From a virus: DNA of 31,535 bases. The stretch covers positions 1 to 31,535 of IMG/VR virus record IMGVR_UViG_3300037584_002990; one strand, written 5' to 3'. Under the pieces are notes generated by a model, which worked only from the letters and a program-made list of their open reading frames with translations, did not search any database and had not been told where the DNA came from. A program made the translations under genes and the position numbers. Below are positions 8,583 through 17,163 of the stretch, piece by piece. Every line of letters begins with the position of its first letter. Position 1 is the stretch's first letter.

Positions 8583-10040
8583 TTAGTCTTGGAATAAGAA
8601 GAAGTTGTTTGCACCTAAAGTACATACAGCTCTCTCACTCAAGAAGTTTACTTGCATGTTATCGATATCGTTAGTCGCAGCACCACCAGCAGAACCAGTA
8701 ATCCACGTCTTATATCTTCTGTCTTCTGTTTCAGAAGCTCTATATCTTACATGTAAGAAAGGTCTCTTAGCGTTTTTACCAAGAATTTGGTCATAAACAC
8801 TTGTAGAACCAGCTGGAACTAATAGTCCATTGATTTTACCTGAACCTGCACCTGATGGTAAACCACCTCTCATTGTAGGGTCGTTTAAGTATTTCCAATC
8901 AGTCTTATAGAAATCGTATCCTCTTCTAAATCCAGAGAATCCTAAGTTCAATGCCATTTCTTCGTCATTGTCAAATAGACCGTAAGAAGTACCACCCGCT
9001 CCGTAAGAGTTTTGAGCAGCTAACATATCGTCCATATCAAAAATGAATTGTCTGTTTGCGAAAATTACATTTTCTTCAATAGCTCCTTGCTTGTCTAGTC
9101 TACTAATGATAGAATCGAAATCTGCTAGGGTAGTTGGGTTACCACCATCCCAGATGTTTCCTCTATTTGCAACTGCAAAGAAGATACCGTCTGACCCAGC
9201 ACCTGGGTTAGCAGCAGCACCTGAGCTACCTAAGATAGCAGCAGCACCAGAGTTTTGCTCTGCTGGTACAGCTTCAATCATAGCTGTTTCTAAATAGTCA
9301 TCGAATCTTAATCTTGTTTCGTGCTCAGATTTTAAGTACCAAAGGTAACCAGTAGCACCGTCTTCAGTAGTAACTTCAATCCATCCGATTTGAGCCATAT
9401 CAGAACCAGATACGTTGTAAGTATCTTTAATGATGATTGGCTTGTTGTCAAAGATGAAGTCATTAGATTCTAGTGAACCTACCATACCTGCTGTTCCTTT
9501 TTTAAATTCTGAACCGTAAATAAATACTGTAACGTCTGCATTACCCGCTCCAGTACCTGCAGTTACTAAACCACCGCCTTCGTAAAAGTCAGCTGTGAAC
9601 TGTCCTTTACCACCACCGGCATTGTTTACTGCACTTACTACTGCTTTGTTAAGACCTGAACCATCGTTTTGAACAACAACAATTGTCTGTCCTACTCTGA
9701 TTACTTGCTCAGCAGTCGTTGGGTCGATTGCATCGTTTACCTGAAATACTGCTTGGTCAGCCGCTTGTGCTGCTCCAGTACCTACTTGTGTATATTTCGT
9801 GTGTAACCTACCTTGTTCAGCCCATTTGATAAGGTCTGAGTTTGTAGGCATTTCCGCTCCTACCATTCTTAAGAATGAAGAAATCGTTCTATTACCGTAT
9901 CTTTCAAATTCTTTTTCATACGTATCTGGTAGATACTGATTTAAGAAATCAAAATTTACAATATAGTTTTGGGCTGTTGGAGTTCTTTCTGAACTCGGAG
10001 TCAACGCGAATGTTGGCGTTGCTTTTACTTGTCCTGCCAT
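8583..10040 (-). CDS. Major capsid protein (HK97-type fold expected)
   Basis: A 485-aa protein, close to the size of crAss-like capsid proteins. The N-terminal segment NFDFLNQYLPDTYEKEFERY (residues 29-48), followed by NRTISSFLRMVGAE, and the C-terminal ETEDRRYKTWITGSAGG and NMQVNFLSERAVCTLGANNF are patterns I recognise from capsid proteins of crAss-like and marine Bacteroidota phages. Codons look more regular than in the neighbouring genes, with repeated use of GGT, GCA and ACT, as expected for a very highly expressed gene. It follows the scaffold gene by 22 nt and ends in a strong hairpin terminator. An HK97 fold is inferred from the family. Confidence 0.88.
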   Translation of the reverse strand: MAGQVKATPTFALTPSSERTPTAQNYIVNFDFLNQYLPDTYEKEFERYGNRTISSFLRMVGAEMPTNSDLIKWAEQGRLHTKYTQVGTGAAQAADQAVFQVNDAIDPTTAEQVIRVGQTIVVVQNDGSGLNKAVVSAVNNAGGGKGQFTADFYEGGGLVTAGTGAGNADVTVFIYGSEFKKGTAGMVGSLESNDFIFDNKPIIIKDTYNVSGSDMAQIGWIEVTTEDGATGYLWYLKSEHETRLRFDDYLETAMIEAVPAEQNSGAAAILGSSGAAANPGAGSDGIFFAVANRGNIWDGGNPTTLADFDSIISRLDKQGAIEENVIFANRQFIFDMDDMLAAQNSYGAGGTSYGLFDNDEEMALNLGFSGFRRGYDFYKTDWKYLNDPTMRGGLPSGAGSGKINGLLVPAGSTSVYDQILGKNAKRPFLHVRYRASETEDRRYKTWITGSAGGAATNDIDNMQVNFLSERAVCTLGANNFFLFQD

Positions 10041-10062
10041 GTTATATTATTTTAAATTATTA

Positions 10063-11235
10063 TTACGTTTTTTTTATACTCTTAATTCTGAGTCCTCGGC
10101 TTGATGGCTGAGAAACAGATTTAACTTGAAAACCTGATTTGACAGAAACCTCTGGTGCACTACGCTCACTCATGTTTACATTTTTTGTTTTGCGCATCAC
10201 ATCGTCAGTTGCCTGTGATTTACCTTGTTCGTAAAAGAACTGAGCAAACTTTTCAGGATTCATTGCAATTGCTAAAGAGCGGTGATAACCTTCTGCATCT
10301 TTCAAATACCCATTAGAATCCAAAAATTTATTTACAAAATTTAATGGTGTCTCTTGAGCTTTTTTAAGTTCAGAAGCACTGCCTGGAGTATAAACGACTT
10401 GATCTTCACCTATCTTGAATTTAAAACCTTTAAACTCGGTGTTAAAAACTTCATCGCTTTTTTTTACAAACCATTGTCTTTTATGGTTTGCTTGCTCCTC
10501 TTGAGTTTTAGCTGTCTCAAGGTATTGCCTATATTCAATAAGTTCATCGTTATTAGCAGTGGCAGAACTTTCCCTTGACTCAAGGGGCTGTTTGTATTGT
10601 TCCTGCTGTTGTTTTAGAAACCTTTTTGCTTTGGCAATTTCTTTTTTCTTTGCTAGTTTTATTTTTTTGATTTCAGTTGGTTCATGAATTTCTTCATCAA
10701 ACACAAAATCTTCCATCAATAAATCTATATCTTCAGAGTCTAAGCCTTCTTCAGTTATAGAATAATATTCTCGTAGCAAAGCATCTGGACTTAAATCAGC
10801 ATAATCTCTTTGCAGTTTTGCAAAGTCATTAAACCCACGTCCAGTTTCTTTTTTATATTTTAGGTAAGCCGCAACGTCTTCAGGAAGCGGTTCGCTTTCC
10901 TCACGTTCACTAACCAACTCATCAATTGAATTGATTTCCTTACCATATCTTTTTCCAATATATGAAAGAACTTCATTTTCATCTAATTCAGTAGGTGTTT
11001 CCATTTGAGGCGGTTGCTCTTCAACAACTTGCTCTACAGGTTTTTCCTCCTGATCAGTATCATTTACTTCTTTTACTTCAACTTCCTGCTCTGGTTGTTC
11101 TTCAACCTTAACTTCAGTCGTTTCGACTTGCTCAGTTTGTGACTGAGTTTTCTCCTCATGCTTGTCAAGGAGTTCTTGCTCTATTTCTTGAGACGACTTT
11201 TCTTCAGTCGTTACTTCTCTTACTTTAATATCCAT
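10063..11235 (-). CDS. Probable capsid scaffolding protein
   Basis: A 390-aa protein of typical scaffold make-up. Residues 1-130 are extremely acidic and Gln-rich with low complexity (KVEEQPEQEVEVKEVNDTDQ). Residues 180-260 form charged helices and a coiled coil (KKIKLAKKKEIAKAKRFLKQ, then a Gln-rich run). The C-terminus is basic (SRGLRIKSIKKT), the usual capsid-docking feature of scaffolds. It sits directly between the portal and the capsid gene, the standard place. It has no Ser/His/Asp protease pattern. A TAACTTTG box and the conserved A/T leader precede it, so scaffold and capsid probably share one transcript ending at 8548. The call rests on position and composition, not on a recognised domain. 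Confidence 0.75.
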   Translation of the reverse strand: MDIKVREVTTEEKSSQEIEQELLDKHEEKTQSQTEQVETTEVKVEEQPEQEVEVKEVNDTDQEEKPVEQVVEEQPPQMETPTELDENEVLSYIGKRYGKEINSIDELVSEREESEPLPEDVAAYLKYKKETGRGFNDFAKLQRDYADLSPDALLREYYSITEEGLDSEDIDLLMEDFVFDEEIHEPTEIKKIKLAKKKEIAKAKRFLKQQQEQYKQPLESRESSATANNDELIEYRQYLETAKTQEEQANHKRQWFVKKSDEVFNTEFKGFKFKIGEDQVVYTPGSASELKKAQETPLNFVNKFLDSNGYLKDAEGYHRSLAIAMNPEKFAQFFYEQGKSQATDDVMRKTKNVNMSERSAPEVSVKSGFQVKSVSQPSSRGLRIKSIKKT

Positions 11236-11253
11236 TTGATTTAATTTAATTTA
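11236..11253 (-). promoter_or_regulatory. Conserved A/T leader before the scaffold ATG
   Basis: Exactly the same 18 bases (plus strand ttgatttaatttaattta) as directly before the gene starting at 8519. No Shine-Dalgarno is present. Confidence 0.55.
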
Positions 11254-11257
11254 TTTG

Positions 11258-11265
11258 CAAAGTTA
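11258..11265 (-). promoter_or_regulatory. TAACTTTG -7-type box for scaffold and capsid genes
   Basis: The minus strand reads TAACTTTG 22 nt before the ATG at 11235, in the 47-nt gap after the portal stop. It matches the Bacteroidota TAnnTTTG element. No clear -33 TTTG is visible. Confidence 0.6.
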
Positions 11266-11282
11266 CGCAAAATTTAAACACA

Positions 11283-13718
11283 TTATCTTGGTTCAAACTC
11301 TGCTAAATCAAAACCATCTAATGTATCCTCGTTAGATTCAAAGTTCTGTGGAGGAAGATTATTCTTTCTTTGAGTAATCAATTTAGATTGTTCTGTGTTT
11401 TGTTGACTTATTCTATCGCTTTTAGCTTTTTCTTTATCAGACTCTCTTTGTGAAAGCTGTGCTTGCGTCATACCTTGGAGCTGTAAGTTATAATTAAACT
11501 CCTGCTGCATAAGTTGAGCTTTGAGTTGAGCTTCGGCTTTTTGTTTTTCTATTTCAAAAGCAACATCTGCCTGTCTATATTGCATTTTGGCTTGTGTCTC
11601 AGCTTGTATCTTTTGCATAGCTACTTGAGCAGCTAACTCTTGAGATTTTAATTGTTGCTGAGTAATCATAGCTTGCTTCTGCATTTCGATTTGCTGATCC
11701 TGTTCTTGTTTAGCTTTACGTTTTACCTTAAGAAGTTGGTTAGCAAGCTTAAGATTTTTAATCTCACGTATATCAATTGCATCCTCAAGGTTTATATCTC
11801 CTTTTGACAATGCCATTTGAATATTTTGCTCAAGCATAGCTTTTTGCTCCTCATCTGGAGACAGCTCAATAAATATTCCAAAGTCATATATATATAAATC
11901 AGATATATCTCCAAGTATGCTAACATTGTATTTTCCTATTTTATTAATAAAGTCTTCTTTAAAATCTGCGTATTCTAAAATATCCGCTACCCTATAAGTT
12001 AGCGCTTCTGCTAACGTTCTATATATGTAAAGACTTCCATCTAATATATGACGAGTAGCGGTATTAGAACTTAATGCTGCTAACTTCTGAACACCTACTA
12101 AAGCGTCAGAGTTTGCTATTGTACCGTCTCTCGCTTCATTTAAGCCTGTTACAGCACGAATCATGTCTAAGTAGTGGTTAAGGTTACCTATGAGCATTTG
12201 TGCCTTAGAAGCTCCCGAATTGCTTGTAAGCTGCTGTATAGGAACTTTACCCTGATTGAAGTCACCCTCTTGAGTATAACTTCTACCAATAACAGAACCT
12301 GTTTGGAAATAAAGTCTTAATGCGTCTTCTGGATTATATGCAGAACCTGTTCCTAAATCTACCTCGTTCAATCCATCTGCATCTATATATACACCATCTG
12401 GAACTGTTCTAGCTATAACTTGCTGTAGTTTCAAGTGAGTCATCTGAATTAAATCAGCATAAGGTATCATTCTTCTTACAAGAGACTCTATAACTCCTTT
12501 ATACATTCTTGGCGCTACTGCTACATAATTAGGTATTGCGTGTTGCGATGAAGACTTAGGCCTTACCATGTTTTTTGCAAGCTCCCATTTTAAAATTATG
12601 TTTGTTCCCATTACCATAACACCATCATACCAAACATCAATAGTCTTTTCAACTTTTTCAAAGTTACCATCCTCCATCATTTCATCAGGTGGATTAAAAC
12701 CATCATCTTTTTCAATCATTCTTATGTTTCCATTTTCATTTATCTTTTTCTTATAAACCATCTTCTTAGTGGTTTTATAATTAAAATACATCAATGTACA
12801 AGTATCACGATAAAATATATCGTTCTCATAAAACTGAGCAACGTTGAAATAATCATACCAGCTTTGTGAATATTTAGATATTTTATCTAAATCGTCGTTT
12901 GTAAGTGTGGGGTCAATTTTAATAAGTTCAGCTATCGGAACTGTTTTAATTTCACCCCAATAAAAACAATCTTTAAAATGAGGATCTTCTGTATAACTAT
13001 AAACAACATTAGCTGGGTCAACATAAGAAACATTTACACCAGCTCCTGGTAGAAACTCATGTTTTGCTACAGCCATACCCGTCACCATCATGTCGTAATC
13101 TAATCGCTTACGTATATCATTATAATGATTCTCGGCAAACATTGTGTCAATCGCCTCTTCTTCAGCAATTTCTATGGCTGGTTTGTAATTTAAATTCATA
13201 TAAAGCGATAACTCTTCGTCGCTTGCTGGTAATTCATCAGGGTTCATTATAAAAGGATCAAACCCTGTATTTTTTTGTACTATCTCAAGAACGTCTTTTG
13301 CAGCCATTTGTCCTTCAATCATTTCTTGATACTTACTTCTTTTTGATTGCGATAAAGCATCCTGAGCATAAGCTTTTACTTTGAAAAGTCTATCAGACAT
13401 ACCATTTACAACAATGTCAACGAACTTTGGAATTATAGGAACTGGTGTCCAGTCTAAATTTAGGTAAGATAAATCACCATCTACGGCTAATTCATTTTTA
13501 TATTTTGCTATTGATTGTTCACCTCTTGCATACAGGCGTAATCTATTAAAGTCCCTCCACTGACTATAGTATCTACATCCGTTAGAATCCTTACGAAACC
13601 ATTCATATTGAATAGCCTGCCCTATTTGTAATCCAAACTCGTCAGTTGCTTTCTCAGCATCAGACACAAACTGACTAGGAAATCCTACAGATGAAATGTT
13701 TATGTTTACCTCTTTCAT
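11283..13718 (-). CDS. Portal protein
   Basis: An 811-aa protein, the usual size for crAss-like portals. Segments such as FRKDSNGCRYYSQWRDFNRL followed by RLYARGEQSIAKYKNEL, VVNGMSDRLFKVKAYAQDAL, and the Asp/Pro-containing FLPGAGVNVSYVDPANVVYS are recognisable portal-family sequence. Residues about 640-770 form a long Gln/Lys/Ala-rich helix (QMQ and KQKAEAQLKAQLMQQEF type), consistent with a barrel or coiled-coil region facing the capsid interior, and the end is acidic (DGFDLAEFEPR). The ATG overlaps the terminase stop by four bases (ATGA), so the two are translationally coupled. A TAACTTTG box inside the end of the terminase may add an internal promoter. The dodecameric head-vertex and DNA-channel role is inferred from the family. 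Confidence 0.88.
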   Translation of the reverse strand: MKEVNINISSVGFPSQFVSDAEKATDEFGLQIGQAIQYEWFRKDSNGCRYYSQWRDFNRLRLYARGEQSIAKYKNELAVDGDLSYLNLDWTPVPIIPKFVDIVVNGMSDRLFKVKAYAQDALSQSKRSKYQEMIEGQMAAKDVLEIVQKNTGFDPFIMNPDELPASDEELSLYMNLNYKPAIEIAEEEAIDTMFAENHYNDIRKRLDYDMMVTGMAVAKHEFLPGAGVNVSYVDPANVVYSYTEDPHFKDCFYWGEIKTVPIAELIKIDPTLTNDDLDKISKYSQSWYDYFNVAQFYENDIFYRDTCTLMYFNYKTTKKMVYKKKINENGNIRMIEKDDGFNPPDEMMEDGNFEKVEKTIDVWYDGVMVMGTNIILKWELAKNMVRPKSSSQHAIPNYVAVAPRMYKGVIESLVRRMIPYADLIQMTHLKLQQVIARTVPDGVYIDADGLNEVDLGTGSAYNPEDALRLYFQTGSVIGRSYTQEGDFNQGKVPIQQLTSNSGASKAQMLIGNLNHYLDMIRAVTGLNEARDGTIANSDALVGVQKLAALSSNTATRHILDGSLYIYRTLAEALTYRVADILEYADFKEDFINKIGKYNVSILGDISDLYIYDFGIFIELSPDEEQKAMLEQNIQMALSKGDINLEDAIDIREIKNLKLANQLLKVKRKAKQEQDQQIEMQKQAMITQQQLKSQELAAQVAMQKIQAETQAKMQYRQADVAFEIEKQKAEAQLKAQLMQQEFNYNLQLQGMTQAQLSQRESDKEKAKSDRISQQNTEQSKLITQRKNNLPPQNFESNEDTLDGFDLAEFEPR

Positions 13719-15961
13719 CTAATTAATTCACTTAATGTTCCTTTATTATTATATGTTGCAAAGTTAAGACTTATTTTTGATTGTTTTTTCTCTGGAAGAT
13801 AAACATTCTTTTGGTTTGCCATTATTGCTAAGCCAGAACTAATACTTGCATCAAACTTGGTTCTAGCGCTAATATCAAATCTTGCCCAATCTTCTAGGGT
13901 TCTAGTAAAATATACATTGCCCATTTCATCCATAGGTCGATTGACACCTTCCAAATCTATACCTACATGTTTCTCTATGTAAGATTCTATAGCTGCTGCG
14001 TGTGATTGTTTTACATCCTCTGATGTATTAGGTATACCCCCCAGCTCTCTTTCTGTTTTGGAAAGTTTATTGTAGTGTTTGTCAGGTCTATTCATACTGA
14101 AACCTCTATATCCTCTGTTTTTAAAATGATATAAGAGTCTGGGTTTGTTATTCTCAACTAGTATGGGCATTCCATAAAATACACAAGCCATTAGCACCTC
14201 TTCAAAAAATATCTCAGCTGTTTGTGGTCTTGCAACATATTCTAAAAAAAATTCATTACTAGGCGCTTCTTCCATATTATACTTAGTTAAACCATGTAGA
14301 GCTCCATTAGATCCTCCACCACCTACTGTACCAGATATGTCATAAGAGTCACAGCCAAATGCACCTATATGTTCGTTGACTGGAAAATATATACCATGTT
14401 TCTTTATTTTTTTATTAGATAACCCTTTGTTAGGCGTCCAAGACACCTTAAACCTACCTCTTGAATCTGGAGTCCATATTACCTCTGAGTCTTTTACACC
14501 ATCCTTCCAATAGAATCTACCTCTTGTTACATGATGCTCCATAATAAGAGAATCATTATAATCTATCTGCTGGTAAATTTTAGTTAGATTAAATAAAGAA
14601 GATTTACTTTCATCTCTAAAGGCGTGAGACTCTGTTCTTGGAAACTGTCTGTAAAATTCATTTAATGCGTCAGCATCTTTCTTTAATGAATCTACTTCTG
14701 CCTCCCAGTAATCTATTGCTCCATTTGTAATCCACTCATCATCTACACCTCTGACTTTTTTTTCTGGCTTTCTAAAGACTGGCATACCAAACCTATCAAT
14801 AAAGCCTTCCATATTCCACTCCATTGGAATAAAAAGTGAATACAATCCTGATTTAGTTTGACCGTTGGCATTTCTTGTCTCAATGCTAGAATCTTCAAAT
14901 AATTTTTTAAAATTCTCACCACCTTTACTTAGAGCGTTTGACGTAGAACCCATCATACACTTGCCTATAATTTTACTACCCAGTCTCAAACAAGTTTTAG
15001 TTACACGCCAGTTATTCTGGATGTTATTTGGCTTGAGCCACTTACCTGATTCATCGTGTACTAGCAGTAAAAGCTTCTCACCATCATAAGAGTTATCATC
15101 TGTATTCTTCCAGTCGATAGTTGTATCTAATCCTGTTAACTCTTCATCCATAACTTCGTGCATATTCTTTTTAGTAATCTTAGATGCAGGAACTCTGAAC
15201 GCTAATTCAGTTTTTGGTTTATCCATACCATCTTGGATAGGTTTGAAAAAGAATGGAAGTCTATTTGCAATAGGAACAACTTTATCAGTAAACATTTTTT
15301 TTGCGTCAGATCCTGTTTTAGATAAAATACCGACCCTAGAATCTCTTGCTAGCGTTCCTGTATTGACACACTCAGAAGACCCCATAAAAGAAAAACCTGA
15401 ACGTCTTATCTTAAGATAGTCCATGCCAAAGCATCTTTTATCTGCCTTGCAAGCCTCCCAGTACAAAAAGAATATTCTATTAGCCTCTCTATAATCAGGA
15501 TACCCAACATCAATACTTGTCCACTGTAGATACATATAATGCGAACCTGTTATGTATATAGGTTTGCCATTATTATAAAACCAGAAACCTAGCTCTCTTC
15601 TATCAAACTCTGATTCTATATAATCAACCCATTTGTTTTTAAAAGCTGGAGGTCTGTCGTTCCATTGAAAGATAGAATTTATCCTAGACAAATCTCTAGG
15701 TAGTTCTTCTCTCTCCCAAAACTGTTCCTTTTTATCTGAATCTCTTTTGTATATTTTTTTTGGAGTTGGTGGCAACGCTATCGGTAAACCATTAATCGAA
15801 ATAATATCTCCTATCTGTCCAGACTTAGATATAATTACTATATCATATTTTTCATTATACCCATAGAGCCAAGTTTTAGAGTTATTTTTTCTTTTGTAAA
15901 CTCCGCTAGGCACATAGTCCTTTAATAATCTATATAGTTTATTTTGATCTTCTTTCTGCAA
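13715..15961 (-). CDS. terL: Terminase large subunit
   Basis: A 748-aa DNA-packaging motor and nuclease. The ATPase part shows a degenerate Walker A, KIRRSGFSFMGSSE (about residues 184-197), a Walker B LLLLVHDESG (about 297-306, with the Asp-Glu pair) and a coupling motif MMGSTSN (336-342). The phrase FYRQFPRTESHAFRDESKSS (436-455) is typical of this family. The nuclease domain begins near AFGCDSYDISG (534-544, first acidic residues D538 and D541), with MPILVENN (598-605) supplying another Glu. The ORF starts 23 nt inside the end of the small upstream gene and ends with an ATGA overlap into the portal gene. Length is as in crAss-like terminases. Confidence 0.92.
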   Translation of the reverse strand: MQKEDQNKLYRLLKDYVPSGVYKRKNNSKTWLYGYNEKYDIVIISKSGQIGDIISINGLPIALPPTPKKIYKRDSDKKEQFWEREELPRDLSRINSIFQWNDRPPAFKNKWVDYIESEFDRRELGFWFYNNGKPIYITGSHYMYLQWTSIDVGYPDYREANRIFFLYWEACKADKRCFGMDYLKIRRSGFSFMGSSECVNTGTLARDSRVGILSKTGSDAKKMFTDKVVPIANRLPFFFKPIQDGMDKPKTELAFRVPASKITKKNMHEVMDEELTGLDTTIDWKNTDDNSYDGEKLLLLVHDESGKWLKPNNIQNNWRVTKTCLRLGSKIIGKCMMGSTSNALSKGGENFKKLFEDSSIETRNANGQTKSGLYSLFIPMEWNMEGFIDRFGMPVFRKPEKKVRGVDDEWITNGAIDYWEAEVDSLKKDADALNEFYRQFPRTESHAFRDESKSSLFNLTKIYQQIDYNDSLIMEHHVTRGRFYWKDGVKDSEVIWTPDSRGRFKVSWTPNKGLSNKKIKKHGIYFPVNEHIGAFGCDSYDISGTVGGGGSNGALHGLTKYNMEEAPSNEFFLEYVARPQTAEIFFEEVLMACVFYGMPILVENNKPRLLYHFKNRGYRGFSMNRPDKHYNKLSKTERELGGIPNTSEDVKQSHAAAIESYIEKHVGIDLEGVNRPMDEMGNVYFTRTLEDWARFDISARTKFDASISSGLAIMANQKNVYLPEKKQSKISLNFATYNNKGTLSELIR
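13759..13766 (-). promoter_or_regulatory. TAACTTTG box inside the end of the terminase gene, possible portal promoter
   Basis: The minus strand reads TAACTTTG about 40 nt before the portal ATG. It lies within terminase codons (Leu-Asn-Phe-Ala), so chance coding use is possible; its distance to the portal start supports a promoter only weakly. Confidence 0.35.
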
Positions 15962-16217
15962 ACCCTTGCTTTGTATTTGTTTTATCTATTTGTCCTCCAG
16001 AGTTTATTACCTCTTCCTCTGAATCAATTTTATTTAGTATTTCAAAAGCATCAAATATAGCTAGCTTTTTTGTAGCTGCTGCGTTCTTTAATCTATCCGC
16101 TGCTAATTCATCATCAGGGTCAGGCTTTATAATATCTTCTTTAGCAACTTTAATTAGTTGCTCTACAGCTCTACGACCTGCGTGTATAATTTCTTTTTTT
16201 AAATCTTCTGACTTCAT
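15939..16217 (-). CDS. Candidate terminase small subunit
   Basis: A 92-aa helical protein. Residues 9-30 carry EIIHAGRRAVEQLIKVAKED and residues 36-66 carry DDELAADRLKNAAATKKLAI, followed by FDAFEILNKI. It has no HTH that I can define with confidence. It lies directly before and overlaps terL (23 nt), and its own start overlaps the upstream gene by ATGA. The position, small size and charged helical content fit a small terminase that recognises phage DNA. I have a sense that this sequence type is conserved just before terL in related phages, but the function is inferred from position. Confidence 0.55.
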   Translation of the reverse strand: MKSEDLKKEIIHAGRRAVEQLIKVAKEDIIKPDPDDELAADRLKNAAATKKLAIFDAFEILNKIDSEEEVINSGGQIDKTNTKQGFAERRSK

Positions 16218-16777
16218 AGTTTCATTGTAATTTGATGGTCAAACATTCTGTATAGTTTCTCATCATCAACCGTAAACTCATACTCACTGTTAGGCTTGAA
16301 TGATATTCTGTCACCACTCTTGACTCCTTGTGAAGATAAATATTTATTTGGGTATTTCATAATACCAATAAGAGGCTCTTCTCTGCCAAGCTTCATTATA
16401 AATGATTCTTCCACAGGCACAGGTTTTACAAAGCAATACCTGTCATGACATATCCACTGGTCATTATGTTTATACATAAAGAACTGGTCATGCTCTATAA
16501 AAAACAAATCATCTTTAAAAAAACTCTTCCCACTTTTTTGCCTCCCCTTCATGTCATTGTAAAACTTAAATACATTATGGTGCACTAAAAGTAAATCTCC
16601 TACTTCTATCTCTCCTTTATAGCCAAGTGGTGTAGCTACCACTACGCCCTGTCTGTTTGATGCCATGTGGTTTTCTTCCGAAGTACTTGTTATAAAATTC
16701 ATACCATCTATATCTTTTGTGTTGGTATATCTTTTATCATCAAGTGGTTTAACGATAAAATAAAAAGGTGACCTCAT
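16214..16777 (-). CDS. Divergent protein with two tandem GroES-like (cpn10) barrels
   Basis: A 187-aa protein. First half: FYFIVKPL (5-12), then a loop with DGMNFITS (24-31) where GroES has its GGIVL mobile loop, then GVVVATPLGYKGEIEVGDLL (44-63), which matches the GroES pattern of a strand, a Gly/Pro turn and VGD before the next strand, and finally FFIEHDQFFMY. Second half: CFVKPVPVEE (115-124), PLIGIMKYP, GVKSGDRISF (151-160), EYEFTVDDEKLYRM (165-178) and a closing DHQI, mirroring the GroES end (GD-x-V-x-F, then glu-x-x-val-asp, then a DI-type strand). The second repeat lacks an obvious mobile loop. Start and stop codons overlap those of both neighbours. It could be a head-assembly cochaperonin in the manner of T4 gp31, or merely a barrel-fold structural protein. 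The fold call is by eye. Confidence 0.6.
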   Translation of the reverse strand: MRSPFYFIVKPLDDKRYTNTKDIDGMNFITSTSEENHMASNRQGVVVATPLGYKGEIEVGDLLLVHHNVFKFYNDMKGRQKSGKSFFKDDLFFIEHDQFFMYKHNDQWICHDRYCFVKPVPVEESFIMKLGREEPLIGIMKYPNKYLSSQGVKSGDRISFKPNSEYEFTVDDEKLYRMFDHQITMKL

Positions 16778-17001
16778 TAAAAGTTTATATTATATTCTAT
16801 TGAAACTGGCATATTTGAATTAAACTCTTTCCAGAGTAATATCTCTCCCTCTCTTTGTATCCATATCTTTATACTATCACTTCTCTCTACATATTGTATC
16901 AGGTGAATAAAATACTTGCCGCCTAATACCTCTTGACCTACTATATAGTGCATAGCATCGGACTTATAGTTTGGCCCTATTGAGATTTTACGAATATCCA
17001 T
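16777..17001 (-). CDS. Small conserved phage protein of unknown function
   Basis: A 74-aa, beta-rich protein. Residues 1-30 read MDIRKISIGPNYKSDAMHYI, then VGQEVLGGKY; the end carries ILLWKEFNSNMPVSIEYNIN. It has no signal peptide, Cys or membrane segment. I think similar proteins occur at this site in related Bacteroidota phages but know no function. A TATCTTTG box and a variant of the conserved A/T leader precede it, so it probably starts the transcript leading into the double GroES-like protein, small terminase and terL. Its stop shares one base with the next start (TAATG). Confidence 0.7.
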   Translation of the reverse strand: MDIRKISIGPNYKSDAMHYIVGQEVLGGKYFIHLIQYVERSDSIKIWIQREGEILLWKEFNSNMPVSIEYNINF

Positions 17002-17021
17002 TTGATTAAATTTAATTAATA

Positions 17022-17029
17022 CAAAGATA
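17022..17029 (-). promoter_or_regulatory. TATCTTTG -7-type box for the packaging operon
   Basis: The minus strand reads TATCTTTG 20 nt before the ATG at 17001, followed by a near copy of the A/T leader seen at 8520 and 11236. It matches the Bacteroidota TAnnTTTG element. Confidence 0.6.
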
Positions 17030-17037
17030 TAAATAAA

Positions 17038-17163
17038 TTACCTGCCTTGACCTCTGTATTTTTTCTTGTAAGCTGTTTGACTGCGACTAGCGTTTTTACT
17101 GTGAACACCAGGTCTTTTTTTCTTAGGTCTTTCTATATAAGCGTAAACTATATTACGAGCCAT
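17038..17163 (-). CDS. Very small basic protein (41 aa)
   Basis: ATG at 17163, stop at 17038-17040. The product has an N-terminal MARNIVYAYIERPKKKRPGV and a basic C-terminus with SRSQTAYKKKYRGQGR. It overlaps the holin gene end by 11 nt. A high Lys/Arg/Gly content suggests nucleic-acid or polyanion binding, but no domain is recognised. It is supported by the overlap, by filling an otherwise empty gap, and by my impression that similar RPKKKRPGVH-type microproteins occur in related phages. Confidence 0.6.
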   Translation of the reverse strand: MARNIVYAYIERPKKKRPGVHSKNASRSQTAYKKKYRGQGR

